64,000 nt of DNA, taken from assembly GCA_030272155.1 (NCBI GenBank), contig CP126193.1, positions 4,650,001-4,714,000 on the forward strand, read 5' to 3'. A program made the translations under genes and the position numbers. Shown here piece after piece: positions 45,446-56,175 of this stretch; within the stretch, counting starts at the first letter, position 1, and every line of letters starts with the position of its first letter. Under the pieces are notes generated by a model. The model ran no database searches and was not told the DNA's origin. It saw nothing but the letters and a program-made list of their open reading frames with translations. This DNA comes from Tetradesmus obliquus (taxonomy: Eukaryota > Chlorophyta > Chlorophyceae > Sphaeropleales > Scenedesmaceae).

Positions 45446-47959
45446 ATGCTCAGCAGCAGCAGCACTCGTGTGCTAAGGCCACCAGCAACATGCCCGCATA
45501 ACTTGCTACCGGCCACATGCAAGCTGCCTCTTCGAAGGTTGCAGCCGCCAGCTGCAGTTGGCTTCTCCAGCAAGGCAGCTGCACAGAAACGCAAACGACA
45601 GCAGCAGCGGCAGCGCAAGCGGCAAGGTGAGCATGCCACATGCATGCTACAGCCTCCTCATACCAGGCAGCACCTAGCGTGGATCTCATCTGTATTGCAC
45701 TTGCAATGCTTCCAGCAGTATAGGAGACTACGGGCTGGTCTCTAACAGAGCTGCTGAGGTGCCCTATTCTTCTTACACCTATGTGTGCATGTGCTTGCAG
45801 GAAAAGCTGATGATGATGAAGATGATGCGGAGCTCACGGAGCTCAGCAAGGCTCAGCACGTCAGTGAGTGCCGCATCTGTGATGGTCACAACTGCGCCAT
45901 CGCCCATCCATCAACCCAGCAACACAGCGCAGATGCTGCCACACGCCGTGTGCTTCTAAACTTCCACAGCAGCTTGCAGTGTGTCAGTCAAATTGCAGCC
46001 GAGTAAGCTGACGCACAACCTGCCAGTGGAGTAATACATTAACAAGACTAACTGCACTGCTGCATTGTTGTGTGTGCAGTCACTGTGCCCGACTTCTCCC
46101 CTGTGAGCCAGCAGCTGCGCGATGTATTTGATGAGCGCTTTCAGGATCCCCGCCACACCACACAGGAGCGGTTCATGTGGGACTACTGGTAAGCTGCGGC
46201 TGGCCGCGTAGGCATCTCCTCCTGATTGACGGTAATGTTAGTAACAGCGCAGTGACAAGGCCTCCGCGTATGGTGACAGGATGCATGCATGTCTGCGTAC
46301 CATGGTGCGTGCTTGGGAGCATTGCGGCTGCGTCGTTTGATGCCTGCAGCTGCTGACAAAGATGTCACTGCTGCTGCTGCTGCTGCTGGTGCTGCTGCTG
46401 CTGCGCTCCAGGTATGTCAAGGACCAATACACGCTGCATCGCACGCAGGTAAGCGCCACCTGCTGCACCCTTCCTGAAATGCCCGTTGCTCACCTGTCTG
46501 TTAAGCGTGCTACGTGTTGACCTGCTGCAGTGCCAGCAATCATGGTCAAGTCTACCTGCACCACCCTGAATCTGCTGGGTGGCTGATGCTGCTATTGCTG
46601 CTGTCACAGGCGTCTGCGTACTTCCCGGAGCAGCTGCATACGCAGCTGGTGGATGCGCTGCTGGAGTATGGCGAGAAGCAGCTGGTGCGTTTCAACACAG
46701 CCGCAGCAGCAACAGCAGCAGCACCGGCTGCTGGGCAGCAGCAGCAGCACCATCACCACCACCAGCAGCAGCAGCGGGGGCAGTTCTGCAATCAGATGAG
46801 CAGGCAAAGTGCTTTGCAAAGGCTGCCTGTTGCGCCACATGTACTATACTCCATCCTTGCGTGCTGCAGGCGCAGCCAACGTGAAGCAAAGGCTAGAGGT
46901 TGACCCTGCTGGCACATGCACAGATTGGCAGGGGCATGCCAGCCCTTGGCGGCTAAAGCCCTCACCGCCTGTTGTCTTGAGCAACACGCGACTGGGTGCA
47001 TGTGGGTGCATGTGCATGTGCATGTGTGTGCCTGCAGGGCTGCCGCGCCATCAGCCCTGTGTGGATGAGCTACTACGTTGACGGCTGCGGCCAGGACCTG
47101 CACTGCGACAGCTTCCACGGGCCATTTGCCTACGTGCTGTCACTCACGCCATGGGAGGGCCGCGTTTTCACAGGTGCGGTGTAGCCAGAAGTGACATATT
47201 CAAGATGTCTGTGCGAGTTGTGAGCTGCTGTTTGGGTTGCACAATGCAGCATTGATAGCCTATATGCCCAAAACGGCTTGAAGCATGCATGTGCCTGCTC
47301 CTTCCCCAGTGCGGCGCAAGCGCCGTGCAGCTGCCGCTGTCTTCTGGGCAACCCGTAAGCAGGCACAGCCTTGCTGCTAATGACGCCACCTTATGTCGCC
47401 TGCTGCTGCTGCTGCTGCTGGCCACTGCAGGTGGTGAGACGCAGATCCTGCAGCCTCAACTGCTGGGCAGCTTCTGGCAGTCCTTCAGCCCCGGCAAGGG
47501 CCTGGAGCTGACTGATCTGGTCACACTGGTGGAGCCGCGCTTCAACCAGCTCACAGGTGCGGGCTGTTTGTATGTGAAGGCTGCTCTGCAGCGCATTCCG
47601 GCGCCCCTGCACCCCTGCAGAGCCGCTGCATGTGTAGAGAAGTATTTTGTTTCAGCCCGGCAGCGATGCCCTGCGGCGCAGCTGCGCGCAGTCAGCCTTT
47701 GACGGCAGCTGACCGCTGCTTATAAAATTAGCGCATGATGGGCCTGGCAAGCTTTCGTATGAGGTTGTCGCAGCATCATCCCATACACTCCAAAATGCAT
47801 TCTGCTGGCGGTTGCTTGCAGTTCACGTACGGTTAATGTCTCCATCCTGCTGTGCAGTATTTGACCCGCGCTTCCCTCACGGCGTGAGGCCTGTGGCAGG
47901 CACGCGCGACCCACAAAAGGGGCGCCTGGTGCTGCATGGTGAGTGCTGGTGGCACAGCA

Positions 47960-48002
<43 letters not shown>

Positions 48003-48603
48003 AATGCCCCTGTAGCAGCTGCTCCGCGTGCCAGATGCAAACTTTTGGTTAATCCTTGCCCAGCTGCAGCATCCTGCGCAGTCAAGCTGCTCGTTGTCTG
48101 ACTTATTGGCAGCTGGGTGCTTGCCCAACAGATGAAGATGTAGAGAGCGCCACACGTTGCAATGTGTTGACAGAGAGACGACACTGTCGAAGCAAAATAA
48201 CAAAATAACAACGAATGCACCTCAACCTGCAGGCTGGTTCACTGAGCCATCGCCCTTCTTTGACGGCCCCTTGCCGGAGGAGGAAGCGCTGCAGCACCTC
48301 AACGCAGCGCTGTTTCCGATGTTTGATCAGCTGCAGGCGCTGCCGCAGGTGACAGGCACCATCAGCATGCAGCTGCGCGTGTCTGGCGAGACTGGGGCAG
48401 TTACAGATGTGAAATTCCTTGCAGACACATTGGTGGCGCTGCCTGCTGCTGCTGCGGACTTGGGTCTTGGCAGTGGGCTGTTAGACAGCGGGACCATCAG
48501 GGGAGCTGTGCAGCATGTCATTCGCGACAGCTTAATGGCAGCAGAGTTCCCTGAGAGCGAAGAGGGAGACACGGTGATCACCCTGCCGCTGGTGTTTGAG
48601 TGA
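45446..48603 (+). CDS. 2-oxoglutarate/Fe(II)-dependent oxygenase, organelle-targeted? (9 exons, 392 aa)
   Basis: Exons 45446-45626, 45801-45863, 46080-46188, 46412-46448, 46610-46684, 47038-47173, 47431-47556, 47858-47938 and 48233-48603 join in phase. The first 60 residues are rich in Ser, Arg and Ala with no acidic residue, which fits a plastid or mitochondrial transit peptide. The oxygenase core has the proximal iron ligands His177 and Asp179 (DLHCDSFHGPF), the SLTPWEGRVFTGGET strand, the distal His250 (FDPRFPHGVRPV) and Arg259 to bind 2-oxoglutarate. The family hydroxylates an unknown substrate. The wording closely follows an uncharacterised plant and algal group as I recall it. About 120 C-terminal residues form an additional domain with GTISMQLRVSGETGAV. 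Substrate unknown. Confidence 0.9.
47961..47998 (+). repeat. (AGC)n microsatellite in an intron
   Basis: About 12 AGC units lie just after the donor at 47939 of the oxygenase gene, so the sense strand here is CAG rather than CTG. Confidence 0.9.
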
Positions 48604-48909
48604 TGGGTGGCTCAAGCCCAGGTGCAACTTGCATTGAATGCAGCGCAGGTGCGCTGCAGCCTGCCACAACTGGCAGTGCTGTGTGATGGTATGTTGTGCC
48701 ATTCGCTGCTTGTGTGAGGCAACTTATGATTTGAATCTCCACGTTGTAACTAATTGTAAGTGGAATTCTGAAGGCTGCAGAGGCTCAGGAAGGACAAGGG
48801 AAGCATGCAGGTAATTCAAGTGACGGGACCACAATCCCTGTCGTACCAGCTACTGCCAGAATGTGCACATTTAGGGGCCCAAGCTTGCGTTCTCACCGAA
48901 CTCGATACG
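48604..48909. other. Intergenic region
   Basis: 306 bases between the oxygenase stop and the chosen peptidase start. They include two poly(A) signal candidates and an alternative in-frame ATG at 48805. Confidence 0.5.
48745..48759 (+). terminator. Two TGTAA poly(A) signals
   Basis: TGTAA occurs at 48745-48749 and 48755-48759, about 145 bases after the oxygenase stop codon. This is the typical green-algal polyadenylation word and distance. Confidence 0.65.
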
Positions 48910-50182
48910 ATGATCAGAAAGATGCTGGTTGCAATCGCTGGCGCTCTCGCCACACCGCTCAAGCTTCGACGAAAGCAGAAGCACCGTCATCAGAAGTCTA
49001 CTTGGAACGATAAACGTAGCAAGCCAGCTAAGCTGCGCGTACACAACGACTGCAACTTCCAGATCAGTGTGTACTGGTCAGTGACGACAGCCACGTTTGA
49101 ACACGCAGCAGCAGCAGCTGCTGCAGCAGTAGCAGCAGCAACTGCTGCAGAGGTACCCCGGCGAGCACAGTAACTTACGCAGCTGCCGCAATGCAGGGTC
49201 AACTATGAAGGGACGCTGCAGCAGTTTGGCACTGTTAGGCCCGGAAGAGTGCACGTGCTCAGTGAGTGAGGTCACACAGCAACAGTATTCGGCTTGCAGC
49301 TGAGCCCGCTGCTCTCCTAGCTTGCTCGGCTCTTCCAAGAGATTCATCCTTCTAATAGTGTTTGGTGTTGACGTCTGCAGGCACCTTCAGCACGCATCCA
49401 TGGCAGTTCAAGCCCTCTGATGGCTCAGCTAAGCCGGTGTGGAGCTACATGGGTGAGCAGCATCAGCCGCAGCAGCATCACCCCAGTGTTGATCCAGACA
49501 CAGAAGCCACGCATCAACCTGCTGCAGTTGTCTTTGGAACGCCCGCTGAAGCTGAAGCTGGGGCATGCTGGCCCAGTTGCTGTCCTTGCCTTGGGCATGT
49601 GATGATAAGCATGCAAGATGCAGTGCACTCATGCGCAGCTGTGATCGCTGCTGCTGCTGCTGCTGCTGCCTGCAGGGCCCTCTGCAGTGCTTTGGCTGCA
49701 GCCAGGCGGCAAGCTGCAGGTCAAGCGGCTGGCAGCAGCAGCAGAGCATCAGCAGCAGGCGGAGGAAGATGATAGCAGCTGGGCGAAGCCGGAGTGGGGC
49801 CAGTACAGGCAGCGTGGAAGTGTGGCTGGCATGCCAATCATGGTAGGCCACCTGCTCCGACAGTTGTTCGTTTCAAACCAATCAGCCGCTGGCACCTAAC
49901 GGGCTGTGTCAGGCATGCGGCAATGGTGCTGGTGGTGGTACAGCATGTGTGCATGTGCAGCCCTCTTTAGCTGTGCTCAGGCAGCAATGCGCTGCAGGGG
50001 CGCGGCACGCCTTGCACTGCCACACCTTACAGCTGGTCAGCCTCTCCTTGTGTAGAGAAGTTGTAGCAAAGTGGCCTGACACGAAGTGAAGCCCACTACC
50101 TGCCCGCCTGCTCGCCTGCCTGCCTGCCTGGCTGCCTGCCTGGCTGCCTGGCTGCCTGCCTGCCTGCCCGCCTGCTTGCCCA

Positions 50183-50214
<32 letters not shown>

Positions 50215-50401
50215 GCCGCCTGGCCGCCTGCCTGCCGTCCTGCCTGCCAGGCGTACGACTGCGTGTGTGATGAGGCTGTGTCAGCGCTGGCCTGCGGCAT
50301 CACCCACATGACAGCCTGCACCCGTCCCGACATCATGCAGCGCCTCGTGGCAGCAGGCTGCAGGCTGGCCATCATCGGCAAGTGCCAGGTGGGGCAGGCA
50401 A

Positions 50402-50449
<48 letters not shown>

Positions 50450-53073
50450 GACGCTTCTTGCCTCGATAATGCAGTTTGTGGTGACAGCCGGCTGCATGTT
50501 GCATGTGCATGCTTGGCTGCAGTTGGTGGCAGCGGGTTAGTTTAGGCTCGTCATTCGGCAGCCGCCAGGTCATGGAGCTGTGCTCCTGCTGCTGCTGCTG
50601 CTGTTCCTGCTGCCATCTTACGAGGTGAGCCACATGCCTCCTGCCTTTTCTTGTTACTGGCAGCAGTGCTCATTGCTCACAGCACTCACAACAAACAACC
50701 TAATCCACTGCTGCTGCTGCTTGCTGCTTGCTGCTGCCAGGTGACCAGTGACATCCCATGCCACCGCTTCTTGCGCTTCCAGGCAGAGGAGGGCGGCAGG
50801 GACATTGATGCCACCACGCGCGGGATGGGCGCCACGTGTGCAGTGCCCACGGCATCATGCGGGGAGGAGAACCTTACCATGACGGGCGACAAGTGAGCTG
50901 CTGCCTCGATTGGTTGCATACCGTTTTGGTGCATCTGGCGTGCTGCAGTTGCTAGCCGTGTGCCACATGTTGAATGTGTGGAAGGTGCACTATGGTACGT
51001 TGATGCTGCTGCCTATTGAAAAGCAATGCATTGCAAAGCAGTGCACGCACTGCATGCTTGGTGCGTTGCTGAACACCTGCTGGGCAACACCTTGGTGGTC
51101 TGATGGTGTCGCCATGCTGCCTCGACCTTGTTGCTGTCTTCCTTGCAGCCGCTACGCTGGCGAGAGCATCCTGGTGCATGAGTTTGCGCACTGGTGAGGT
51201 CCTGAGGGTGGCAGGAGCAATGAAGCTAGCACAGTCTGGGTCAATTGCTGCACAGTGCTCGCGTGCCTGCTGCAATGTTAAATCGCTTTGTTTGCCGCCA
51301 AACTTGTCAGATGCGACCTGCGTTTGCTGGTGGAGCCACCCGGGTCCTTGCAGGGCCTGAACAGCCGGCATGCGCAAATGCGGTGCAAGGAGCTGCAGAC
51401 ATGAGAGCACTCGGGCGTGGGGCATCATCCTTGGCACTGCATGCAGCACCCAGCACTGCCCAAAGCATCCGTCACTACAGTGGCAGCTCCACATGCTGCC
51501 GCATCCCAGTGCTGTTTGCTACAAAACGCAGCACTTGCTGTGGCTCAGACTCAATACTTGCTGCCATGGTGGTGCTGTGCAGTGTGATGAACCTGGGCTT
51601 CTCTGCAGAAGACACGGCTGCAGTGCACAGCCTGTTCGAGCAGGCGCAGCACCAGAAGCTGTACGACTCAGGTACGGACCACTGCTGCCGCCGCTGCTGC
51701 TGCTGCTGCTGCCGTGTTTTCAGCTGCCTATGCCTTGCTATTGTAGAATCACTGCATGCATGCTGTGGTGCAGTGGAGTGCTGCTGCCTGCATACCCTCC
51801 TCTCTTTGTGAGCATGTGTCAATGGTGCTGTACCTGCGCACGGTGATTCCAGTTGTTGCTGAAGTCACTTGTGCTGTGTACAATGCTGCTACTGCTGCTG
51901 CTGCTGCTGCTGCTGTGCATGCAGAATGCTACATGATGGACAACGCTGACGAGTACTTTGCTGAGGCCAGCCAAGCCTGGTTTGGCGCTACTGTGCGGTG
52001 AGGCTGCCGCACACTGCATAGATCTTTTTACGCCCACTTCGTCCGACTACTTTCATCTGCTTCACATGCTAAAAACTCTGCAAAATCGATGTTAACTGCA
52101 TGGCAGGTGACTGCAGAGGCGCCAGCTGTGATGTCACCGTGACAGCAGTGATTGCTGAGGATGCATACAGTCTTTGGTGCTCAGGGCTGTTAGCCTCTCT
52201 GACAGCATCCACACCATACAACACACAGCATACTCATGTCAGCAGCGCCCCATGGATTGGAATAGCCTAGGCCTGCACACATTTTCAGGCCCTTGTTTCA
52301 TTTGATACATTGGCAGGCAAAGGGTTAAGGCCCCAAGAAATGGGTTATTCCTGCAGCAAAAACAGGCTTCAGCTAAAACTTCAGGCACACCATGCTGACA
52401 CTCCCTGTGCCCGTGTTTGGTGTGGCGTGGTGTGACAACAGGTGTGACGTCAACAGCGGCATCAACACGCGGCAGAAGCTGCAGCAGCACGACCCAGGGC
52501 TGGCCGAGCTGCTACTCAAGGTGGGGTGCACGGTTTGTTTGTGTAAGCCACAATGGCACCACAATTCAGGCCACAAGGCCAACTGAGGCAAATTGTTTCA
52601 ATATAGGCGACAATTGCACCACATGCATCTTTATTGCGCCTGGCATTGGTGTAGACTGGGCGCTTACGGACAAATTGAAGATAGTAAGGCCAAATCAAGT
52701 TGGATTCGGGTTGCATAGTCATCAAGCACTACGGCAGAGGTTTCCTGCTGCTTGTGGAAGAGCTTGTACTCGTGTCTGCTGAACAAATGTATACATGTGA
52801 ACCTGTCCCCAGAACTGCCGCCTGTGCATTGCTTGAGCCGTACCTTGTGTGCACATGCAGGTGTATGGCGACAACTGTTGGTGCTACACAGACACTAGCC
52901 CAGGAGTCTTCACAGGCCAGCCGCCACGCGCTGCTGCTGCTAGCAGTGACAGCAGCAGCACGCCGCAACAGCAGCTGGAGGGCTCTGCTGCTGCTGCGCT
53001 TCAGCCTGCGGCTGGTGGCGCGCTGCCACGTGCCATGTTGGGCCACGGCAGCCGTCACGCTGTTCTCAACTAG
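48910..53073 (+). CDS. VHL-beta-like domain fused to an HEFAH zinc metallopeptidase (11 exons, 419 aa)
   Basis: Exons 48910-49076, 49197-49261, 49381-49452, 49676-49842, 50251-50388, 50741-50892, 51149-51193, 51583-51671, 51925-51997, 52442-52520 and 52861-53073 join in phase. Residues 38-100 match the VHL beta domain: RVHNDCNFQISVYWVNYEG, a PG turn, then FSTHPWQFK. Residues 158-349 resemble fungal and bacterial peptidases of the anthrax lethal factor-like type: RPDIMQRLVAAGCRLAIIG, TSDIPCHRF, YAGESILVHEFAHCVMNLGF with HEFAH at 264-268 as zinc site, and MMDNADEYFAEASQAWFG (Glu308 a likely third ligand). NSGINTR and VYGD follow. The protein ends in a Ser/Ala-rich tail. Whether it is secreted is unclear. 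ATG codons at 48805, 48910 and 48922 are in frame; 48910 was chosen because 48805 is only about 45 bases past the upstream poly(A) words. Confidence 0.85.
50098..50250 (+). repeat. CCTG-type tetranucleotide tract forming an intron end
   Basis: About 150 bases of CCTG/CTGC units with scattered substitutions (ggctg, cccg, ccgt) run up to the TGCCAG acceptor at 50250 of the metallopeptidase gene. It gives matching poly-cysteine/leucine/proline frames on one strand and poly-glycine/arginine/glutamine frames on the other, which are not genes. Confidence 0.9.
50404..50448 (+). repeat. (CTG)n microsatellite
   Basis: A run of about 15 CTG units lies 15 bases after the donor at 50389 of the metallopeptidase gene. 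Confidence 0.9.
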
Positions 53074-53109
53074 GCTCATCATCATTGTTCTCAACTAGGC
53101 TGTAGTGTT

Positions 53110-53114
53110 TGTAA
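53110..53114 (+). terminator. TGTAA poly(A) signal of the metallopeptidase gene
   Basis: TGTAA stands 37 bases after the stop codon at 53071-53073. Confidence 0.5.
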
Positions 53115-56078
53115 AAGCTATAGCTGCGGCGACGTGCTGCGGCTGCCAAAGCACGTGTTATGATCTATGCATTCCAGCAGCGAGGGGGCGGATATTCCTT
53201 CTTGTCCAAAATACCGTGTCCAGTGCAGCATACGTCTTCCTGTACACTATTAGGAGTTGCTGTACAATGTTGAGCGGTGTCAGCCCGACGTTTCCAGCGT
53301 CTGGATAGATGGTGTTTGCTGTTGCAACAGCGGCATTTGCACGGAGTTGTTGCAGCACTGTGCCGTACTTCTCTGTCGCAAATGGGGCAAGCTGAGTCTC
53401 AAAACCCTGATTACTTGTGACGTCAACCCTTCAGGTGTGACAGGGCAAACACTGTTACACCATGCTGCTGGTCAAATCTGACAGCTCTTGATTGGTACCT
53501 CTGACTGGAGCTCACAAATCCAGTCATCATTGAACAATATATTGTCAGTACATACTGCAACCGCGCAGCAGCAGCAGCCTGAGGCATTCTGCGTAGCTAC
53601 AAGGCTGAGCCACATGCAAAAGCTAGCTAGCATAGCCAGCTTCAACAGCAGCTAAGCCGTCGCATGGTGGTTGCCTCAAGTCAGGAGCCAACATCTGTCG
53701 GCCCCATGCATGGACATGCACAACAGCACTGCTTCCAAGATATGAACCGCAGCTGGGCTGTGATAGCTAGCCAAGCCAGGGGATGCTACCTGAACAGTAC
53801 AACACGCAGCTACTCGTCCGATCATGCACTGCAGCTGGACAGCCGCCGCGCTGTACTGTTCCTGTTGCGAGACACAGCAATGCACAGCAGCCACTACCAC
53901 AGCAGCCGCCCCACCTACGCAAGCACAAGCATGCTAGCACTTGTTGCGACAGCTAAAAACGTATATGCGCCCCGGCAGCTGGATTCTGTTGTTGAAGCCA
54001 ACACAATGCTGTCCTGTTGTGCAGCAGTGAGGCAATCACGCGGCACCAACGCCGCAGCCACTCACTAAGGAACAAGGGCACACTTGCGCTGCGCATCCGC
54101 CCAGCTCACATGCCAATCAGGCCATCAACAATCCTGCCTTGCCAAGTGCAAGCCATACCTTTTGGCATCCCTACTGGCACTGCCTTGCGGCCCTCATGGG
54201 GCCACTCATGCTGCTGTGAGGCCCTGTGGCAACAAAACAAAACACCTGGTAACAAACCAGGCTATCGCAAGCACTCCATCATGTCCTCCAAAGCTGGAAG
54301 CAGAACACTATGGAAGGACAGCTGCAAGCAACCTAGGTGGAACCACAGCTGCACAGCATGCAGAGGACCTCTCACACCCTGCTCACAACATCACTCAGCC
54401 GCCGCTGCTACAGCCACATCACCACGGCTTGCACAGCAGCGGGGGGCGCCAGGAACACAGCCGTTGCTTCTACAGCAGTGCCTAACAGTAGGCGGGGAGC
54501 TCCGACACAAAGGTTCAGGGGGCACTGCTGTCACAGGCCGGTTGCACACTCCTACTAGGTTTGAGCCCACATTTGCCCTTTGCCTCAGGGCCTGCTTCCA
54601 CCTCCAAACAGTTTGTATGGTCAGCAGTCAGGGCATGGCAACACGGGCTAGGCAAGTCCGCAGACAAGCAAAAAAGCACAATGTGGCAAGTGCAGCCTCC
54701 CGCAATGTCACCCACCATAGCCCGACAATAGGTCAAGTAAGGCATGGAAGCAAGCAAGCCTAGAAGTACATAATAGGTCAGACAACTGCAGAGTCAGCTG
54801 TGGGTCAGTAACCTGAGTGTCAGCAAGGCTCAACAGTCGCACAATGGCTGCTTGTATGCCACGGTGACCGAATAGAGCTGGTGAGCACCTGAGGAGTCAT
54901 GCAATGGTAATAACAACCTGCGACAGGCGTACAGCACGCCAGAAGATGTCAATAGGCAGCATACCGCACTGCGGCCAACCTCCACAGCCAGGCGAAAGCC
55001 GGCCCCTGCCCTTGCATACTGTACAGAGCCGCAGCCAACTAACCAGCTGCCACCGGCACAAGTCCCGCAGCAGGCAGCCAAGTCGCTGCGTGCCGCAAAT
55101 ATGCCAGCCCACAGCAATCCTGTGCCTATCAAGCAACACAACCCAACGCCTGATACCGTGTGCCAGGAGCCTGTTATGCAGAAGCTCACTTTGAGGCCGT
55201 GCAGCAGCCCCCATGCTAGGCGCGGGCACCCTTGGCAGTGCAAACTTGGCCAGCACCTGTGCGGCCACAGCACTGCTAAGAACCCCGCACAATCTAAAGC
55301 AAATCAAACAGCTACCCTCCTGCAATTCATCCCGCCCTTGGGCATGCAAAGCAAAGCATAACAAACGCAGCCCCAGCCCTGCAACGCACGCGGCATCCGT
55401 TTTACGGCGGCAGCTTGCCGACAGCGGCAGCAAGCCACATAACAAGGCCTCGGTGCAGCAGACTCACACATGTACATCTTGCCACATGGCCCTACTGCTC
55501 CTGCGTCTGAACCCTGCACATGCACAGTTGATAAATGGGCACCAACCAGGCGTGCCAGTCCCACAGGAGCCTGGCAACAGCAAAAACACAGCGCGCACAA
55601 GCAGCAATAGGTACAAGCATATCTACGCCACGCATGCACACACCAGCACAGGCTGGTGGAAGATGGCACAGCACACAAATCAATAGTAGCAGCACACTCC
55701 TGCTGTGCTACGCCTGCTAACAATGCAACAAGGCTCGCCACTCCAGAAACAGACTATTGCCGCAGTGTGTTATCACCAAGCCTGGCACACCAACATACAA
55801 CACAGAGCGCGTCCTTTGCAGATTGCTGCGCACACAGGCAGCATCTGCTGAATGCAAGTGACAGCCAACGTGTGCAGCAAACAGCATGTGAACAACACGC
55901 AGCTCTGCTGCGTGCCGGGCTGTGCTGCGTGCAGCGAGGGATGCTGATGGCCAATCCTCGCTGCTGCATCACCAGCACACACATACACCAATACTACACC
56001 GCAGCCCCACAGCCCTGCAGGAACAGCAAACCAAACACTCGTGCCAGCCAGCAAACATACCAGATGGTTGCAGGACCC
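53115..56078. other. 3-kb region between convergent genes, no recognised gene
   Basis: It contains open frames up to about 248 codons on the plus strand (54017-54763), but they have no recognisable domain and no splice logic. The part nearest 56078 should be the 3' untranslated region of the diacylglycerol kinase gene on the minus strand. Confidence 0.45.
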
Positions 56079-56143
56079 TCAGCATATTGACAGGCCTTCC
56101 AAGGATGAGAAGCCCCTCGGCGCACCATCCCTGCTGCCAACAA

Positions 56144-56175
<32 letters not shown>

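Noticed and set aside
50098-50250. Cysteine/proline-rich or glycine/glutamine-rich protein over the CCTG tract
   Set aside because: This is a repeat-generated frame on both strands. The tract ends in a splice acceptor of the peptidase gene.
54017-54763. Open frame of 248 codons on the plus strand
   Set aside because: It has no recognisable domain or splice sites, its composition follows GC-rich background, and it lies between convergent genes.
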